Origin: Quercus robur | Lineage: Eukaryota > Streptophyta > Magnoliopsida > Fagales > Fagaceae | Assembly (NCBI RefSeq): GCF_932294415.1 | Contig: NC_065536.1 | Span: 34,716,354 to 34,780,353 of the forward strand | DNA length: 64,000 nt | Direction: 5' to 3' | In this document: piece after piece, positions 24,463 through 36,670 of the stretch | Layout: each line of letters starts with the position of its first letter | Position numbering within the stretch: the first letter of the stretch is position 1 | Notes under the pieces: model-generated | Told to the model about the DNA's origin: nothing | What the model saw: only the letters and a program-made list of their open reading frames with translations | Databases searched by the model: none | Translations under genes and position numbers: made by a program

Positions 24463-24470
24463 TATAAATA
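24463..24470 (+). promoter_or_regulatory. TATA box of the exopolygalacturonase gene
   Basis: TATAAATA lies 74 bp before the ATG at 24544, consistent with a transcription start near 24495 and a leader of about 50 bases. The A-rich leader around the ATG (AACAAGATGGG) is typical of plants. Confidence 0.65.
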
Positions 24471-24543
24471 GCTTCAAACCAAATGGGGTTACCATCATTT
24501 CGTACAACAAACTGGCAATAAAAAGAAAATAAAGAACAACAAG

Positions 24544-26657
24544 ATGGGAAAGAATTTAAGCATTGCAACAATTTCCTTGCTATTGGTGTTGGCATCCACC
24601 AAAGCCCAGCAGGTCTTTGATGTTAAATCATATGGAGCACAACCTAATGCTGATATAACTCAGGTATAAATACGTAATTGGCAAGAAGAGTGTGTTCCAG
24701 TTAACATCACTAGTAAAGCCTTTTAACTTTAACAAGAGAACTTAGGTTCAAACTCTATTTACACTAGAAACAGATCGATGTCATTACTAGATGATAAAAC
24801 ATTAACCTGCAAAATGATTATTATATACTGATCTTGATTTTTTTTTTTTTTTTTTTTCGCATTGTGTTTAGGCTTTGACAAAAGCTTGGAAAGCTGCGTG
24901 CGCAGTAGCAGGAAGTAAAGTTGTGATTTCAGCAGGGGTATACAAACTAGGTTTAGTGACTTTGTTGGGTCCATGCAAAGGTGCAATTGAGTTTAACCTT
25001 CAGGGAACCCTACAGGCCCCATCAGATGTTGCCTCCTTCAACGGTAAAGATGGTTGGGTTGCTTTTGAACGTATCGACAGTCTCACTGTGTCAGGTGGTG
25101 GAGTTTTTGATGGCAAAGGACAACAAGCATGGCAAAAAAATGAGTGTGACAAAGACAAAAACTGCAGCGTACTTCCTATTGTAAGATTTCAATCTTAATT
25201 AATTAGCATTTATATTCCATCATTTTCTATTAGATATACATAAACACTACAACTTTACAAAATTTATCCATTAAAAAAAGAAATCAAACATTTATATGTT
25301 AAATGATGTTTTACTAATAATTTGACAAGTTTTGTATAGTGATGTGTCACAACTCAAAAAAGAATTTATTTTAAAATTTATATATGAGAAAGTTTATGGA
25401 GTACTTTTTGTGCCACAACACTAACGTGTGCGACTATAAGCGATATAGAAAAAACAATGGTTAAATATAAAAGCGATAATTCACCAATCACAATCGCACA
25501 TGTAATCTTTTGATAAAGCTTGTGGTCTCTGAAGAATTGTTTATATAATATAATATTATTGAAGTAGTACCAACCACGTTCATAGAAATATTAATTTGTA
25601 AGTTTTTATGTAATAATATTTGCTACAACTTTACCATTTTTTTATATTGATTTAATGATCACGTTTGTTTCCAAACAATTTATTTATTTATTTTTGTATA
25701 ATTCAAAGAATAGTTACCATTTTACTAATTAAAATGTTTTTAAATGAAACTCGAGCGCTCATATTTAGCTTTTTAATTTATCTAACTTGTAAACATGAAC
25801 AAAATATAAGGTTCGACTACATCACAAATTCAAAAGTCCAAGACATTACATCGAAGGACAGCAAATATTTCCACATCAACCTTTTGGAATGCAAGAAGTT
25901 GCAATTCCAACATGTTACCATAACTGCACCTGCAGATAGCCCCAACACCGATGGAATCCACGTGGGACGTTCATCTCAGATCACCATTACCAATGCCAAT
26001 ATTGGAACAGGTGATGATTGCATCTCCTTTGGTGATGGAACCCAAGATATTACTGTTAACCAAGTAACTTGTGGACCTGGCCATGGTATCAGCGTTGGAA
26101 GTCTTGGAAGATACCAGGACGAAGAACCTGTTTCAGGAATCAGAGTTACTGGTGCCACACTTAGCAATACAGATAATGGTGTTAGAATAAAAACATGGCC
26201 TGCTTCCTCTTTTGGAGTTGCTTGTGATATACATTTCGAGGATGTTGTCATGAACAATGTTGCCAATCCTATCATCATTGATCAAAACTACTGCCCAAAC
26301 AGTCAATGCACAAACCAGGTTATTATAAACATCACAAATATATACACAAATTTTGATGTTAAAAAAAAGTAAAACTACTAATATCGAATTCTTGGGTGCG
26401 TTTTTTTGTTTTGTTTTCAGTCTCCCTCTAAAGTTAAGATCAGCAATGTTAGCTTCAAGAAAATTAGAGGCACTTCTTCGACAAAGGAAGCTGTGAATCT
26501 TATTTGCAGTAAAAGTGTACCATGCCAACAAGTAGTGCTTTCTGACATTGATCTCGTGTACAAGGGAGGTGGAGGATCTGCTACTTCCACTTGTACTAAC
26601 GTCCAGCCTGCAATTTCGGGCAAGCTGAACCCTCCTACTTGTACCAATAAACATTAA
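24544..26657 (+). CDS. Pollen-type exopolygalacturonase (GH28), intron-2 acceptor apparently lost
   Basis: Exons: 24544-24663, 24872-25180, about 25803-26318, 26421-26657; roughly 393 aa, the usual family size. Residues 1-21 (MGKNLSIATISLLLVLASTKA) are a signal peptide, so the enzyme is secreted to the cell wall, where the family hydrolyses alpha-1,4-galacturonan from the end. All four GH28 signatures are present in exon 3: SPNTDG, GTGDDC, GPGHGISVGSLG and RIK. The catalytic Asp residues and His are therefore kept. Cysteines of the C-terminal disulfides are present (CPNSQC, CSKSVPC, CTN). Introns 1 and 3 are normal. Intron 2 has a perfect donor (GTAAGA at 25181), but no AG precedes the conserved Ile-Arg-Phe codons in the required phase. 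The nearby AGs (25785-25786, 25809-25810) both give a frameshift. A CTAAC branch-like motif sits at 25782-25786. It is either a recent pseudogene or uses a splice site I cannot identify. Confidence 0.82.
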
Positions 26658-27039
26658 TGAAATGCCTCCCAAGCTGTTAAAACTAATGTAGAATGTACAA
26701 ATACAATTAGCAGATAGGTTATCGGGGTTCTATTCTAAATAGAATCCCATCTAACATGTTCCCTTTTTCTTTATTTAAATGAAATTGGGTAATTTTTTTA
26801 GTTGTTTAAGTTCAGCCCTTTGTTGAAATCTACTATGATCTGTAGTGTTGTTGTAGATAGTAATTGTTCTATTATTGCAATTGAGATCATTCTTAATTAA
26901 AATCAAAAAATTTATTCAACTCTTCCTAAATGCTTTTTATTCTTAAGTAATATTGTACACCAATATTGTTAAGCATCTACTACCAATCCAGTTTAGTACA
27001 CAATCGGGTAAGTAAACAAAAACAAAATGAGCAAAATTT

Positions 27040-27400
27040 TAGGTTTCGATGGAATTTTGATCGTTTTTTAGGTTCTAGGGGTATTTTGGTCATTTTTGGG
27101 TTTTAGAGGTATTTTGTTCATTTTTTAGGTTTAGGGGGGTACTTTGGTTTTTTTTAAGGTTTCAAGGGTATTTCGGTCATTTGATGGGTTTAGGGAGTAT
27201 TTTGGTCATTTTAATGTTTTAGAGGTATTTTGGTCATTTTTTAGATTTAGGGGGTATTTTGGTCATTTTAAGATTTCGGGGGGTATTTATTTCATTTTTA
27301 GGTTTAGGAGGTATTTTAGTAATTTTGGAGGTTTTATGGGTATTTTGGTCTTTTTAGTGGTTTTGGGGTACTTTAGAGTTTGGTAATTTGTAGAAATGAT
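27040..27400 (+). repeat. Minisatellite, ~30-bp units GGTATTTTGGTCATTTTTAG
   Basis: About eleven units of GGTATTTTGGTCATTTTTAGGTTTAGGG type with substitutions and small indels. Some units read as an open frame rich in Phe/Gly/Arg, an artefact of the repeat. It lies about 380 bp past the stop of the exopolygalacturonase gene, with an inverted partner at 23925-24085. Confidence 0.85.
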
Positions 27401-27414
27401 ATTTGGGCTTAATT

Positions 27415-27595
27415 GGGTACCTAGTTAAAACCCAATTAACATTAGTTATAATTGGGTCTAATTGGGTTACTACCCATTTAACCCAATTAATAATTGGGTG
27501 GGTTTAGGTCGTATTTAAGTTGGTGGGTTTGTGTGGGAAAATGGGCATGGGTTGATTTTGCCAACTCGACTCGACCCATGGATAGCCCTGGGCAT
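27415..27595. repeat. AATTGGGT-rich palindromic tract and probable MITE end
   Basis: Repeated AATTGGGT and ACCCAATTAA motifs form nested inverted repeats at 27418-27505. The tract closes with GACCCATGGATAGCCCTG, a phrase I associate with hAT-type MITE termini. No matching left end or target-site duplication was found. Confidence 0.35.
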
Positions 27596-27742
27596 TACCA
27601 TCATCAACCAAAACCAAAAGCCCATTAAATTGTATCTCTTTCACAGAGTCACTAAATTACATGCCAATCCTTCTGTAAAAAAAAATATTTTGAGGCTGCT
27701 ACATTTATCCATTTAGCTTGGTACTCACACACCCAACACGTA

Positions 27743-28230
27743 TCTATAGTACTATTTAAGTGTATTGCCTGTTTGGGATCATCTATTTAGATGCCCAAAA
27801 TACCCTCAAATTCATCTGTTTCTAAGGCTTAAATCATAGGGTTAGACATGAAAAATTAGTATTTCAAAAACACCTAATTTTTAGCTAAATTTAAAAAATA
27901 AAAAACACTTTTTTCTCCCAGCTCCACATTTTTCTCTCACGTTAGTTGTCAAGTACTAATACAACTTCTTCTTTTAGAAAAAATATAAAAAAAAAAAAAA
28001 AAAAACAAAACAGTTTTTACCTTTTTCCAGAAACGTACCATTTTTTATTATCACTGAACTGTTTTTATCCCACCTCCACATTTCTCTCTCGGATTAGTAG
28101 TCAAGTACTAATACAACTTCTTCTTAAAATAAAAAATAAAATAAAGCTCCCATGAGTAAAACGTGTAAACCCAAAAAATAAAAAATGAAAAGCATCATCG
28201 CACGTGCAAAGCGCATGTGATAAGGCTAGT
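27743..28230 (+). mobile_element. Non-autonomous Helitron-like element, 488 bp
   Basis: It starts TCTATAGTACTATTTAAG, close to the 5' ends I know from plant Helitrons, and ends CTAGT. It is inserted between A (27742) and T (28231). Just before the end is a stem-loop with 9-bp arms, one mismatch and an AAA loop (CGCACGTGC / GCGCATGTG). It creates no target-site duplication, as expected. Inside, a ~75-bp block (about 27903-27980 and 28060-28130, sharing TCAAGTACTAATACAACTTC) is duplicated. No Rep/helicase is encoded. Confidence 0.68.
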
Positions 28231-31200
28231 TACTTTTAATCAAGCTTATGAGAATCATTTCTAACTTAAAGAGTTAAGACTAAAAGCCAGGCCAAGCACC
28301 CTACCGTTTCAGTAAATTGCATGCTAGTGTTCTCATACGCCATAACTAATAAGAACATCAGGTGATATAACTTGAATAGAAACAGCATCACTAGCACTAA
28401 TGCCATATAAACACCATGCTTAAGAGGCATAGTGCTAGAATTTCTAACCTAAGAACATCTTTAACAAGTTCCTAAGTGTCAACAGTAGTCTTACAAAATA
28501 TTCAAACAATTAGAATATTCATATAATCTGAAAAAATAACACAGGTTTGTAGCAAGGTTCTACTAGACAAGCTAGAAGTCATAGATTATGAGAGGATTTA
28601 CAATTCCCTACATTGTAAGTACAATATTTCTTAAAAAATATTTTTGTATGAAGATCCTTTAAACCTCTTGATCTTGACAATATTTAAGCAATGACGCCAG
28701 AAAGGAATTGGAAGCTCTCCATGATTTCTGTGTTCTTGTTAAAATATTTCTCTAGCCTTGTTTCCTCTGCCTTTAGAGTTTCTTTATCTGCAGCAATCCT
28801 AGAGTTTTTAGTTATCACAGACTTTAGGCAATGCCTCCAACACGGAACTGGAAGGAGTTTGCAACATCTAGGCTTTTCCCCTCTAAGAATAGGCTTTTCA
28901 TAGGAGAACTGAAATCAAGTAAAGAATTGGTAACACTATCAAAATGCTAAAAAAAAAAAAGTTTAAGAGATTGGATGTTGTTAAATTAGTCTACTTTTGT
29001 GACAAAATGAATCATATTTATCAAATTATGAACTAGTGACAGTTATTGGGAAATATTTATTTTTATAAATACACTCGTTTAGAATACCATGATTATAACT
29101 TTTAGCATTGACTCCAAGAAACTAGCAAATTAGGTATAATAGGAGATATATAGGACATATACAAACTTCCAAGATAGTAAGGAAAATGATAGAAGTCTCA
29201 TCATCATAACCTTCTTTCGCTCTAGATATATGGTAGTTTCAATGATATGATTTGGAGTAATAGTGCATTCTAAGCCTAACAAATAAGGTGGTTCATGAAA
29301 GTTCAAAAATGTGTATAAACACCCTTGAACGTTTAGACCCCCAATTTACAAATTAACCAATTCAAGCATTATGTCAAACAACTAGTGTGCGGAAAATGAA
29401 CATAAGCTATAATATAAAATTGGAAAAACTATCTAAGCCAAATTAAAATCACAACCCACAGCAGATAATAAAAGGCGAAGATAAAAGGGAAGGAAGATGC
29501 AAACACAAAGACAACACGCGATGTGTTATCGAAGAGGAAACCGAAGCCCACGGCGTAAAACCTCTCCGCCGCCCTCCAAGTGGTAAACAATCCACTAGAA
29601 AATGTGTTTGGGATACATGGACAGCAATAGACCCTCCAAGCCTAATCTACCCAGTGCACCTAAGCCCTCCAAGCTTCTTGCTCCAACGAGGTTGCGCCGA
29701 ATCTTTTTCTTTTCTAGCTTCCCGGATTCCGTTACTAGACCGTAGCATCAACCAATGTAGATTGGTTCCTTCCTAACTGTTTCCCAGAACACCAAACAAC
29801 CCTCTCACAGTGATGAATATGGTGAGAACAAGGTTTTGGTAAAATGCATCTCAAGGGTTTGACAATGGAGAGGAAGAGAGTTGAGGAATTTGAAGAGACT
29901 CTAATGTATAGATTGTAGGTGAATCAATCTCGTTTTACTCTAGGGTTTCTCTCTGGAAGCCCTCTTTCATTTGTGGGTATAAGGGGTATTTATACTGGAG
30001 TGAGAGAGGAATGTGCAATGTCAGGTTTTACAAAACAAGGGTGGCTCGTGGCTTGGCCTCGCGACTTGACTAAGTCGCGAGATAACCGTATGGCCAGTTG
30101 TCCTATTTTGTCCTGTAGTGCTCCAGCTAGCATGACTGTTCACCTTCTGGAACGCTTGGCACGTGTGCTGCATCTGACGGCTTACAGCCGCGAGCCACCC
30201 GCGAGATCAAGTCGCGAGTCACTGTTTTCTTGCACACTCTTAAGCAATCAACACTCCATCTCACTCACTACCCTTACAACAAACCCACCTAAATACAGGG
30301 TTACTAAATGCTGAAATACAAGCAAATTTGGCACGGAATAAAGCCAATAAGATGGTTAATTAAATTCAACCTTACAGTTCAGAAGAGGTGGTGATACTAA
30401 GCCAAAACCCAACATAAAGGTGGTTCAAAAGTAGACTATCTGCAGGGAAGAACTATGCCTCTAAGAGAGTCATGGCAATAGAAGGGGCTATAGCTCTTAC
30501 CAAGCCAAGCCGTTGGTTGTTGAGGATATGACAGAATTTAAGACCAATAGCAGATAGTATAGTTGAGTGGAGGAACCATTCCCTAATGACATGCTATTAT
30601 CAGCTTTACACTTAAATTTTTTTATTTCCATCGTTCTTTACTCAAACTGCCATTTACATGTCTTTTTATTTACCCTCCTATGCTCAAACAAGCCATAATT
30701 TCCTATCCCCAGAAAAGGGGGGAGGGGGGGGGGAGGGGGGGGGGGGGGGGGGGGAGGAAGAAGAAGAAACACTTGTGGGATGATAGATTTGCATATTATT
30801 TGAAACCTTTCTTAGCATCAAGTTTTGCTAGCCTTACAAGCTTTTTTTAGCACTACTACTACTACTACAACATTTTTCTATTATGCCCTACCAAAAATAA
30901 TTGCTAATTTATCTTGACACTACTTGTGACTTTTACCCTAAATGTACAAACAAATATGAATCAATATGTTGTCACAGAGTGCTTTTGTAGTTTGATAATT
31001 TGGCTTTCAAAATCTATAGCATAATAGAAAAAAATTACGTGCATGAAGCCATGAAAGTCTGCCCACAGATATTTGGTTGCAACTAAAGTGAAACTCAAAC
31101 TAAATGATTGATTTAAGAACAATTCAACATGTTATTTCAATGAAAACTTGAAAGAAGTGCTGAAATTTTTTTATCAGCTTAACTATATCAAGATTGTGAT

Positions 31201-31440
31201 GGTGTCTGTATTGTTGTCATATTCTTGACTCTCTTTGAGTTTTGACTTTTTTATTTATTTATTGGTAATCTATATACATGCATATGTTTGAAGATGGTAG
31301 ACCCTTTCTCAATCTTTTTGGTATAACCATATCCTTTACAATGAAAAATTCCAGAAACAGTTTTAAAAGATATGTGAATAAATGATGTACAGAAATAACA
31401 AAGATAAGGAACAAGATATCAAATCAGAGAAAGCAAATAA
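28231..31440. other. Gene-free interval with LTR-like remnant and G-run
   Basis: No gene is supported. About 29460-30330 is GC-richer and has TATTTATACTGG at 29987-29998 and repeated CGCGAC/GTCGCGAG phrases (30060-30085, 30190-30220). It looks like an LTR-retrotransposon LTR or leader, but I cannot place its ends. A G-run occupies about 30717-30756. The open frame at 29919-30314 crosses this remnant and resembles no protein I know. Confidence 0.4.
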
Positions 31441-31444
31441 TACC

Positions 31445-32652
31445 TTGGCTGAGTTCGTTGTCAAATTCAATAGTTTGGAATTTCTCAGCTTTGCGAGGAA
31501 TTCAATCTCTTCAACATTCTAAGGGGCAATGTCCTGCATCTGGTAGGTAACTTCCGACAAAGCCAAGGCATTTGACGAGAATGGTAGTAAACTATGCCCA
31601 CATTATGTGAATTTGCATAAGTTGGGAGTGTCAATGAAAACTTCAATCAAACTGCCCCAGTGCATTAAGTACAATGTCTAAAGACGAGGACTTGAAATCT
31701 TCAGTCCTTCTAGTGTACGACAATGGTCTACACTCAAGTACTCGATTAGTGGAAGTTGAGAAAAATGATTACGGAACGACTTCTCTATTATGTTTGGTGC
31801 ACTAAATTTTAGCATTCTTAGATTATTACAAGAGAGCAGATTGATCTCACATTGTTTAGGCTAACGTGTAATTACTGGACAAAGATTTGATGCTTTCAAC
31901 TCAACTCTCTCAAGATCATCGTTGAGTTCCACATCAATCGACTTGGCTTTAATAAGACCGGAGAACTTTATACTTTGCAATTCATGGCACTTCATAAATT
32001 TCATGTCTTCTATCACATGACTCCCAGCAACTAGTTTTTGAATAGTTTATCATCTGCATCAATGCAAGCTAAAGACAATATTTTCAAAGAGGATAAGTTT
32101 ATATTACCACAGTTTGTTTCCAACTTACACCAACATAGATTCAACACAGTTAGGTATTTTGCAACCAAAACACTTTTAAGGTAATTGATACCTTTCATTA
32201 TAGTAATATTGATCAAAGATACAGTATCCTAGAACAAAGATCAGGGACAGCTTTTTGACATCACTCCTAACCACATATTTAATCCAACGATCAACAAGAG
32301 AAAATGATTTACGATTACCCAAGCAATGAACAAGTTAAAATTCCTTTATACTTAGCCTCTGCTTACAATGCCTTCCTAAAGTTTTTTCCGCAGAAACATA
32401 AAAGTCTTTTAACTTTCTCTAGATATCTAGATTTTTCTTCACCTCGAAAGAACCAAACAAGGTTGTGTGAACTTTCAAAATTGGGACTACAGTCCACACA
32501 TGTTTCCATCTCTTAGACAGTATAGAGGATTGAAAAACTTCATTGATGGAAAGGTAAGACATAATATGTTGTTGAAGATAGTCTAGTAATTCAGACACCC
32601 TGTCCACAACTATGTTGTTCTTGTGATCCATAACGTGGAAAGCTTCCTTCAT
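31445..32652 (-). pseudogene. F-box/LRR protein pseudogene
   Basis: On the minus strand, from an ATG at about 32631 (or 32652), the frame opens with an F-box: VDRVSELLDYLQQHIMSYLS, then SSILSKRWKHVWTVVP, the standard helix pattern that binds SKP1 in SCF ubiquitin ligases. Leucine-rich-repeat-like segments follow in other frames: WIKYV/DVKKLSL near 32270, then LKSVLVAKYLTVLNLCWCKL and SLKILSLACIDADDKLF at 32031-32216, and FLAKLRNSKLL near 31480. The segments are separated by frameshifts and stops within what should be continuous exons. The F-box is intact but the LRR part is broken, so I call a pseudogene. An intron-rich functional form is less likely given the mid-domain breaks. Confidence 0.7.
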
Positions 32653-32829
32653 ATGTATTAACAAATAATACAAGACTTTCTATTGTGTTTACCAATGAAA
32701 TAGGAATAGTATTCCTATAGCTATAGGAAATAAAATAGTTTTTTTTTTTTTTTTTTTTTTTTTTTCAATACAATTAGTGTATATTTCCAAAATCATAGTT
32801 GGGTCATAGATTGAACCCAATTAATTAAT

Positions 32830-35667
32830 TCAATTATCCAAGATGATTAATTAGTTCAAATTACATGCAAATCGTGGAAGCGTACACAAATCATCAATTT
32901 AGAGAAGCCTGTGATTAATATAGTTTATTTTGTTCATATGGTGCAATAGGTACTTTATGAAGGCATCTCTTTTCTGCATTTTTGTTGTGGTCGCCCTAGC
33001 CATAAAAAGGAGCATTGTTGTTACCGCATTCAATAGGAGGAAAAACTTAAGGAGGATGGTTCCTCTTCCTCTTCTCTAGATTGCCAAACTGAACCTCAGT
33101 CTTAATCAAATTTTGGTGCTTGGATTCTGGTGACTAGAAAGAAAAATCTAGTTAGAAATGGATGAGCCCGGTTCCCCAATCGGCCAGGTCATCAAGCTGA
33201 TAGGACCCCTAAAGGTAAAACAGAAATTTCAGGTAATAAGGTGAGAGATTTGACTCATGAGGAGATTTATGTGCCTTTAGTATTGCATAGGGATTTGCGA
33301 GTAGAAGATTTGGCTGCTAGCTCCCCTGTCCAGTCATGTGATGAGTCTGAGAATTTGGAAAAATCAGAGGTTGAGTACACGATGGATATTTGTCAAGGTA
33401 ACCCAGAAAGCCTTTTAAAGAATTAGATTGCCGTTAATACTTTCTAGCCCATTAAAGTGGTTAAAAAGAAAAAAAACATAAGGTTCCAAGGGTTCAATAG
33501 CCTTTAGGAAATCTTTTGGACCTAGAAGTAAATCCTCCCCTTATAAGAAAAATCTACCTCAAGTAGTGTTGTGAGTCTCTCTAATGGAAACAAATAGTTT
33601 GGTTTAGCTACTCTTGCCCCTATCAAGATGGGCACTGTGGTACAGGAACAGGATTATTCCAATACCAGACAAGACGATAGGTCAAATCAAGATATCTCCC
33701 ACGAACATGATGGGTTGGTTCGGGGAGGACCTGTACATAGCCTAGAAACAAATGTTTCCAATCACTCTAACCAATGTGAGGACTAGGAATCTCAATTTGG
33801 ATCATTCATCTTGGGGTATAACTCCAAACCGTGGTGAAAATTCCTCAGCAACACCTCTCTAGTAACCAAGGCAAAATCAAAAAGCCTTGAGTAGGCAGTG
33901 AAGGCCATTAGTGGTGCCACACTTGGATGAATTAGGTTGGCTAATTCACGAAAGGAAGGTGGTGGATTTCAAAGGCATGACAACTGTCTATCTGGGGAAT
34001 TACCCAAACTTAAACCTTATCCAGATCCTTATGCTTGTTATAAGATGCGACCTGCAAATTTGTTGCAGAGAGGACATAATAGGGATTTTGAAGTACATGG
34101 TGATTTGGAAACTGGAGTGGGTGGCATCCAAGGAGCCGTTGAGGAGTTTGGGATGGAGTATTATAAACTCAATGATGGTGAATCCTAGTCCAATGGAAGT
34201 CCCAAATGGTCATTGTGTCCTAATGAATATTCTAATATGGAATTGTAGAAGCCTTGAATGTAGATTTCTAGAGAAGAGTGCTAGAAATAGTTGCTAATCA
34301 CTGGCCTTCTATTATGGTGATCACGGAGACCAGAGTTGGAGGTGATACGGTTGTAGAATCATTGATGACCTTCCATTTTATGGTTATATCACTACTGATA
34401 ACATTGGATTTGCTAGGGTCTTTGGCTTCTCTAGAAGAAGGATAAGGCACATTTTTCTTCTTCTTTCATCTTCTAAACAAGAGATTCATGCCACCATGAA
34501 AGTACGTGCTTTTAACCTTTCTTGGTTTATCTCTATAGTTTATGCTAGTCCTCGTTTAGTAGAAAGGAGAATTTTATGCTCTAATCTTTGTCAAGTAGCT
34601 TAATTACATGATCTCCCTTGGATGTTAGTGGGTGATTTTAATGAAGCTTTATGTGGTGAATATAAATTTGGTGGTAGACAAGTAAATATTAATAAACCCC
34701 TTAAGTTCAAAGATCGATTGAATTCTTGCAGTGTTCTAGATTTAGGGTTCTTAGGTCTTAAATTTACTTGTTTAATCCTTAGACAAGTCTCAAATCTCAT
34801 CTTAGAAATGATTGATAGATGTTTGGCTAATCTTAAATAGAGACTCATGTACCTAAATCTACTATGACTTATCTTTTGAGGGTGTTTTCGAACCATTGTC
34901 TGATGTTGTTGGAGTTGCATCACAAATCTCCTTTACAATTGAGCAAGCCTTTTAGATTTCAATCTGTGTGGCTTCATCATCCTACATTTCCCCTTGTGGC
35001 TAAAAAAGTCTTGCCCATGGGGAATCCTTTTGGCTTTTGTGATATTGGACTTTATTGTTCTTGTGAGGAAGTGGAATGTTAATGTTTTTGGAAATCTATT
35101 TACTAGGAAGAAAAAGGTTCTAGCCAGGCTTAATGGAGCCTAGAAAGCATTGTCTAAAGATCCAAACACTTTCTCATTCAATTGGAGAAACAACTTATTG
35201 AGTATACGTTGATCATGCTACAAGAAGAGCGCTTTGGGCCTTAAAGTCTTGGTTGAATTGTGAAACCTTTGGTGATCATAATTTTGCTTTCTTTCTTTTT
35301 CAACTATTGTGGGGAGTTATAGGAATAAAATTCAATGTATTAAATAAAATTCAAGAGATTGGATTTCTGATGAAGGTGGAGTGAGTAATCATATTCTAAC
35401 AAGTTTCAAAACCTCTATTCTATAGGTCTCACCTTGTGTACGTTGCAATTAGAAGTTTATGAACTTTCTTGTTGTTTCCTTTCTAATGAAAGCATGAGAG
35501 GCTTGATAGAGAAGTCAAGAATGATGATATCAAAGAAAGTTTATGGGCATTGAAGCCTTTTAAAGCTCCTAGGATGGATTGGCTCTATGTTAGTTTTATC
35601 CAGAATTTTTGGTTAGATGTGAAATGCTCAGTTTCCTCTAAAGTTAAAGAAGTGTTTTTAAAGGGTG
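32830..35667 (+). mobile_element. L1-like LINE, 5' segment (ORF1 zinc knuckle, endonuclease, start of RT)
   Basis: About 32880-33040 encodes the end of an ORF1-type protein: an INLEKP-like motif, then YEGISFLHFCCGRPSHKKEH, a degraded CCHC knuckle. From 34228 an apurinic-like endonuclease is recognisable (ILIWNCRSLE at its start, then WMLVGDFNEALCGEYKFGGR and ILEMIDRCLANL), split by stops. Around 35540-35667 the RT entry motif survives (ALKPFKAPRMDWLYVSFIQN, KVKEVFLKG), and there element A interrupts it. Frames contain many stops and shifts, so the element is long dead. The 5' boundary is approximate. The rest of the same LINE resumes at 45318. Confidence 0.8.
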
Positions 35668-36133
35668 TGATGATGCAAACAATCACCAAGTTGAGGACCT
35701 TGTCTCACTAGATGGATGATCCCGTGATGGGTCGTGTCTCCAGTCCAAGCCTGTAAGAAAGCTTGAGAAAGAAGTGTGATACACCAGTGTAGTGTTTGCC
35801 AAAAACACTCTGATGCTTAAGTTAGAAAGGAAGAGAAATGGTTCAGAGAGCAAAAATGACTTGGAATGGTTTTTAGGTCAGTATTTGTGTGCCCCTTTGG
35901 ATTATATTGTTCTCTTCTTTTATAGTTGTCTTCCTGTCTTTATGGATAATGAATGCTGGCATTTATGGGCAACAACTATTGTGTCATGAATGGGAGCTCT
36001 TGAAGTACACAGCTATATTGTTACCATTGCTCTTCCATTACTTTTTATCATCAATGCACGCAATAAATGCGTAACACTTGCCCGGATCATCATAGACACA
36101 GAGTGTCGATCCCGTGTTATTTTCGGCTCATAA
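35668..36133 (-). repeat. 3' LTR of element A
   Basis: This is the left LTR in window coordinates and the 3' LTR in element orientation. It starts TGATGATGCAAAC and ends GGCTCATAA, where the partner LTR has CTCATCA. Just beyond it (36134-36145), the minus strand carries a purine-rich AGGGGAGCAGC, the probable polypurine tract. Confidence 0.9.
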
Positions 36134-36670
36134 GCTGCTCCCCTGTTCGTGTTCTCATCTTTAAGATGAGGCAAGAACATATTCATCCGTTGCTTCATGT
36201 TCCATGTTTGGCGCATTTTTTGCGAAATGATGTCTTGTTTGCTGCACGCCACGTGTATGATCTGGATGTCCTCGTCGTGCCAATTTTCCTGCGCACGATC
36301 CCCACTCATTTAGTGTCTTTTCCCTCCTTTTCTTTTCATTCTTTGTTTAGTTTTCTTTTCTTTCCTTGGCGTTTCATCTACTTTGGAGTTCTCTTGAACT
36401 TTCCTCGTTTCCTCTCTATTTTTCTGGTAAGTTTTTCGTATTCCTCGTTTCCTCTGCTTTTTTTCTTTCTTGGTAGATTATTCTTTAGTATGGTCAGATT
36501 GCCCCTCCATTTCTTTTTTCTTTGCTCGATTTTGTGGCCTGCTTGGGATCATAGGTAGAAAGCGTCCTAGGGTTGGGTTGTTCATAAGAAGGAACTGGCC
36601 ATATAGGTTTGTTTTGCTTTTTCTTTTTCCCTTAGTTCATCGTTCCGTAGGGATTGCTTAATCTTTGCTA

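Noticed and set aside
26133-26672. 179-codon minus-strand frame
   Set aside because: It is the shadow of exons 3-4 of the exopolygalacturonase gene.
29919-30314. 131-codon plus-strand open frame
   Set aside because: It crosses an LTR-like remnant with CGCGAC repeats and resembles no protein family; codon pattern is not gene-like.
34600-34923. Minus-strand frame of 107 codons
   Set aside because: It is antisense to the LINE endonuclease, which is clearly recognisable on the plus strand.
36067-36558. 163-codon plus-strand frame at the inner edge of the 3' LTR of A
   Set aside because: It overlaps the LTR and polypurine region and a T-rich leader; its protein is Phe/Leu/Ser-rich without motifs. 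The antisense gene starts after it, at 36671.
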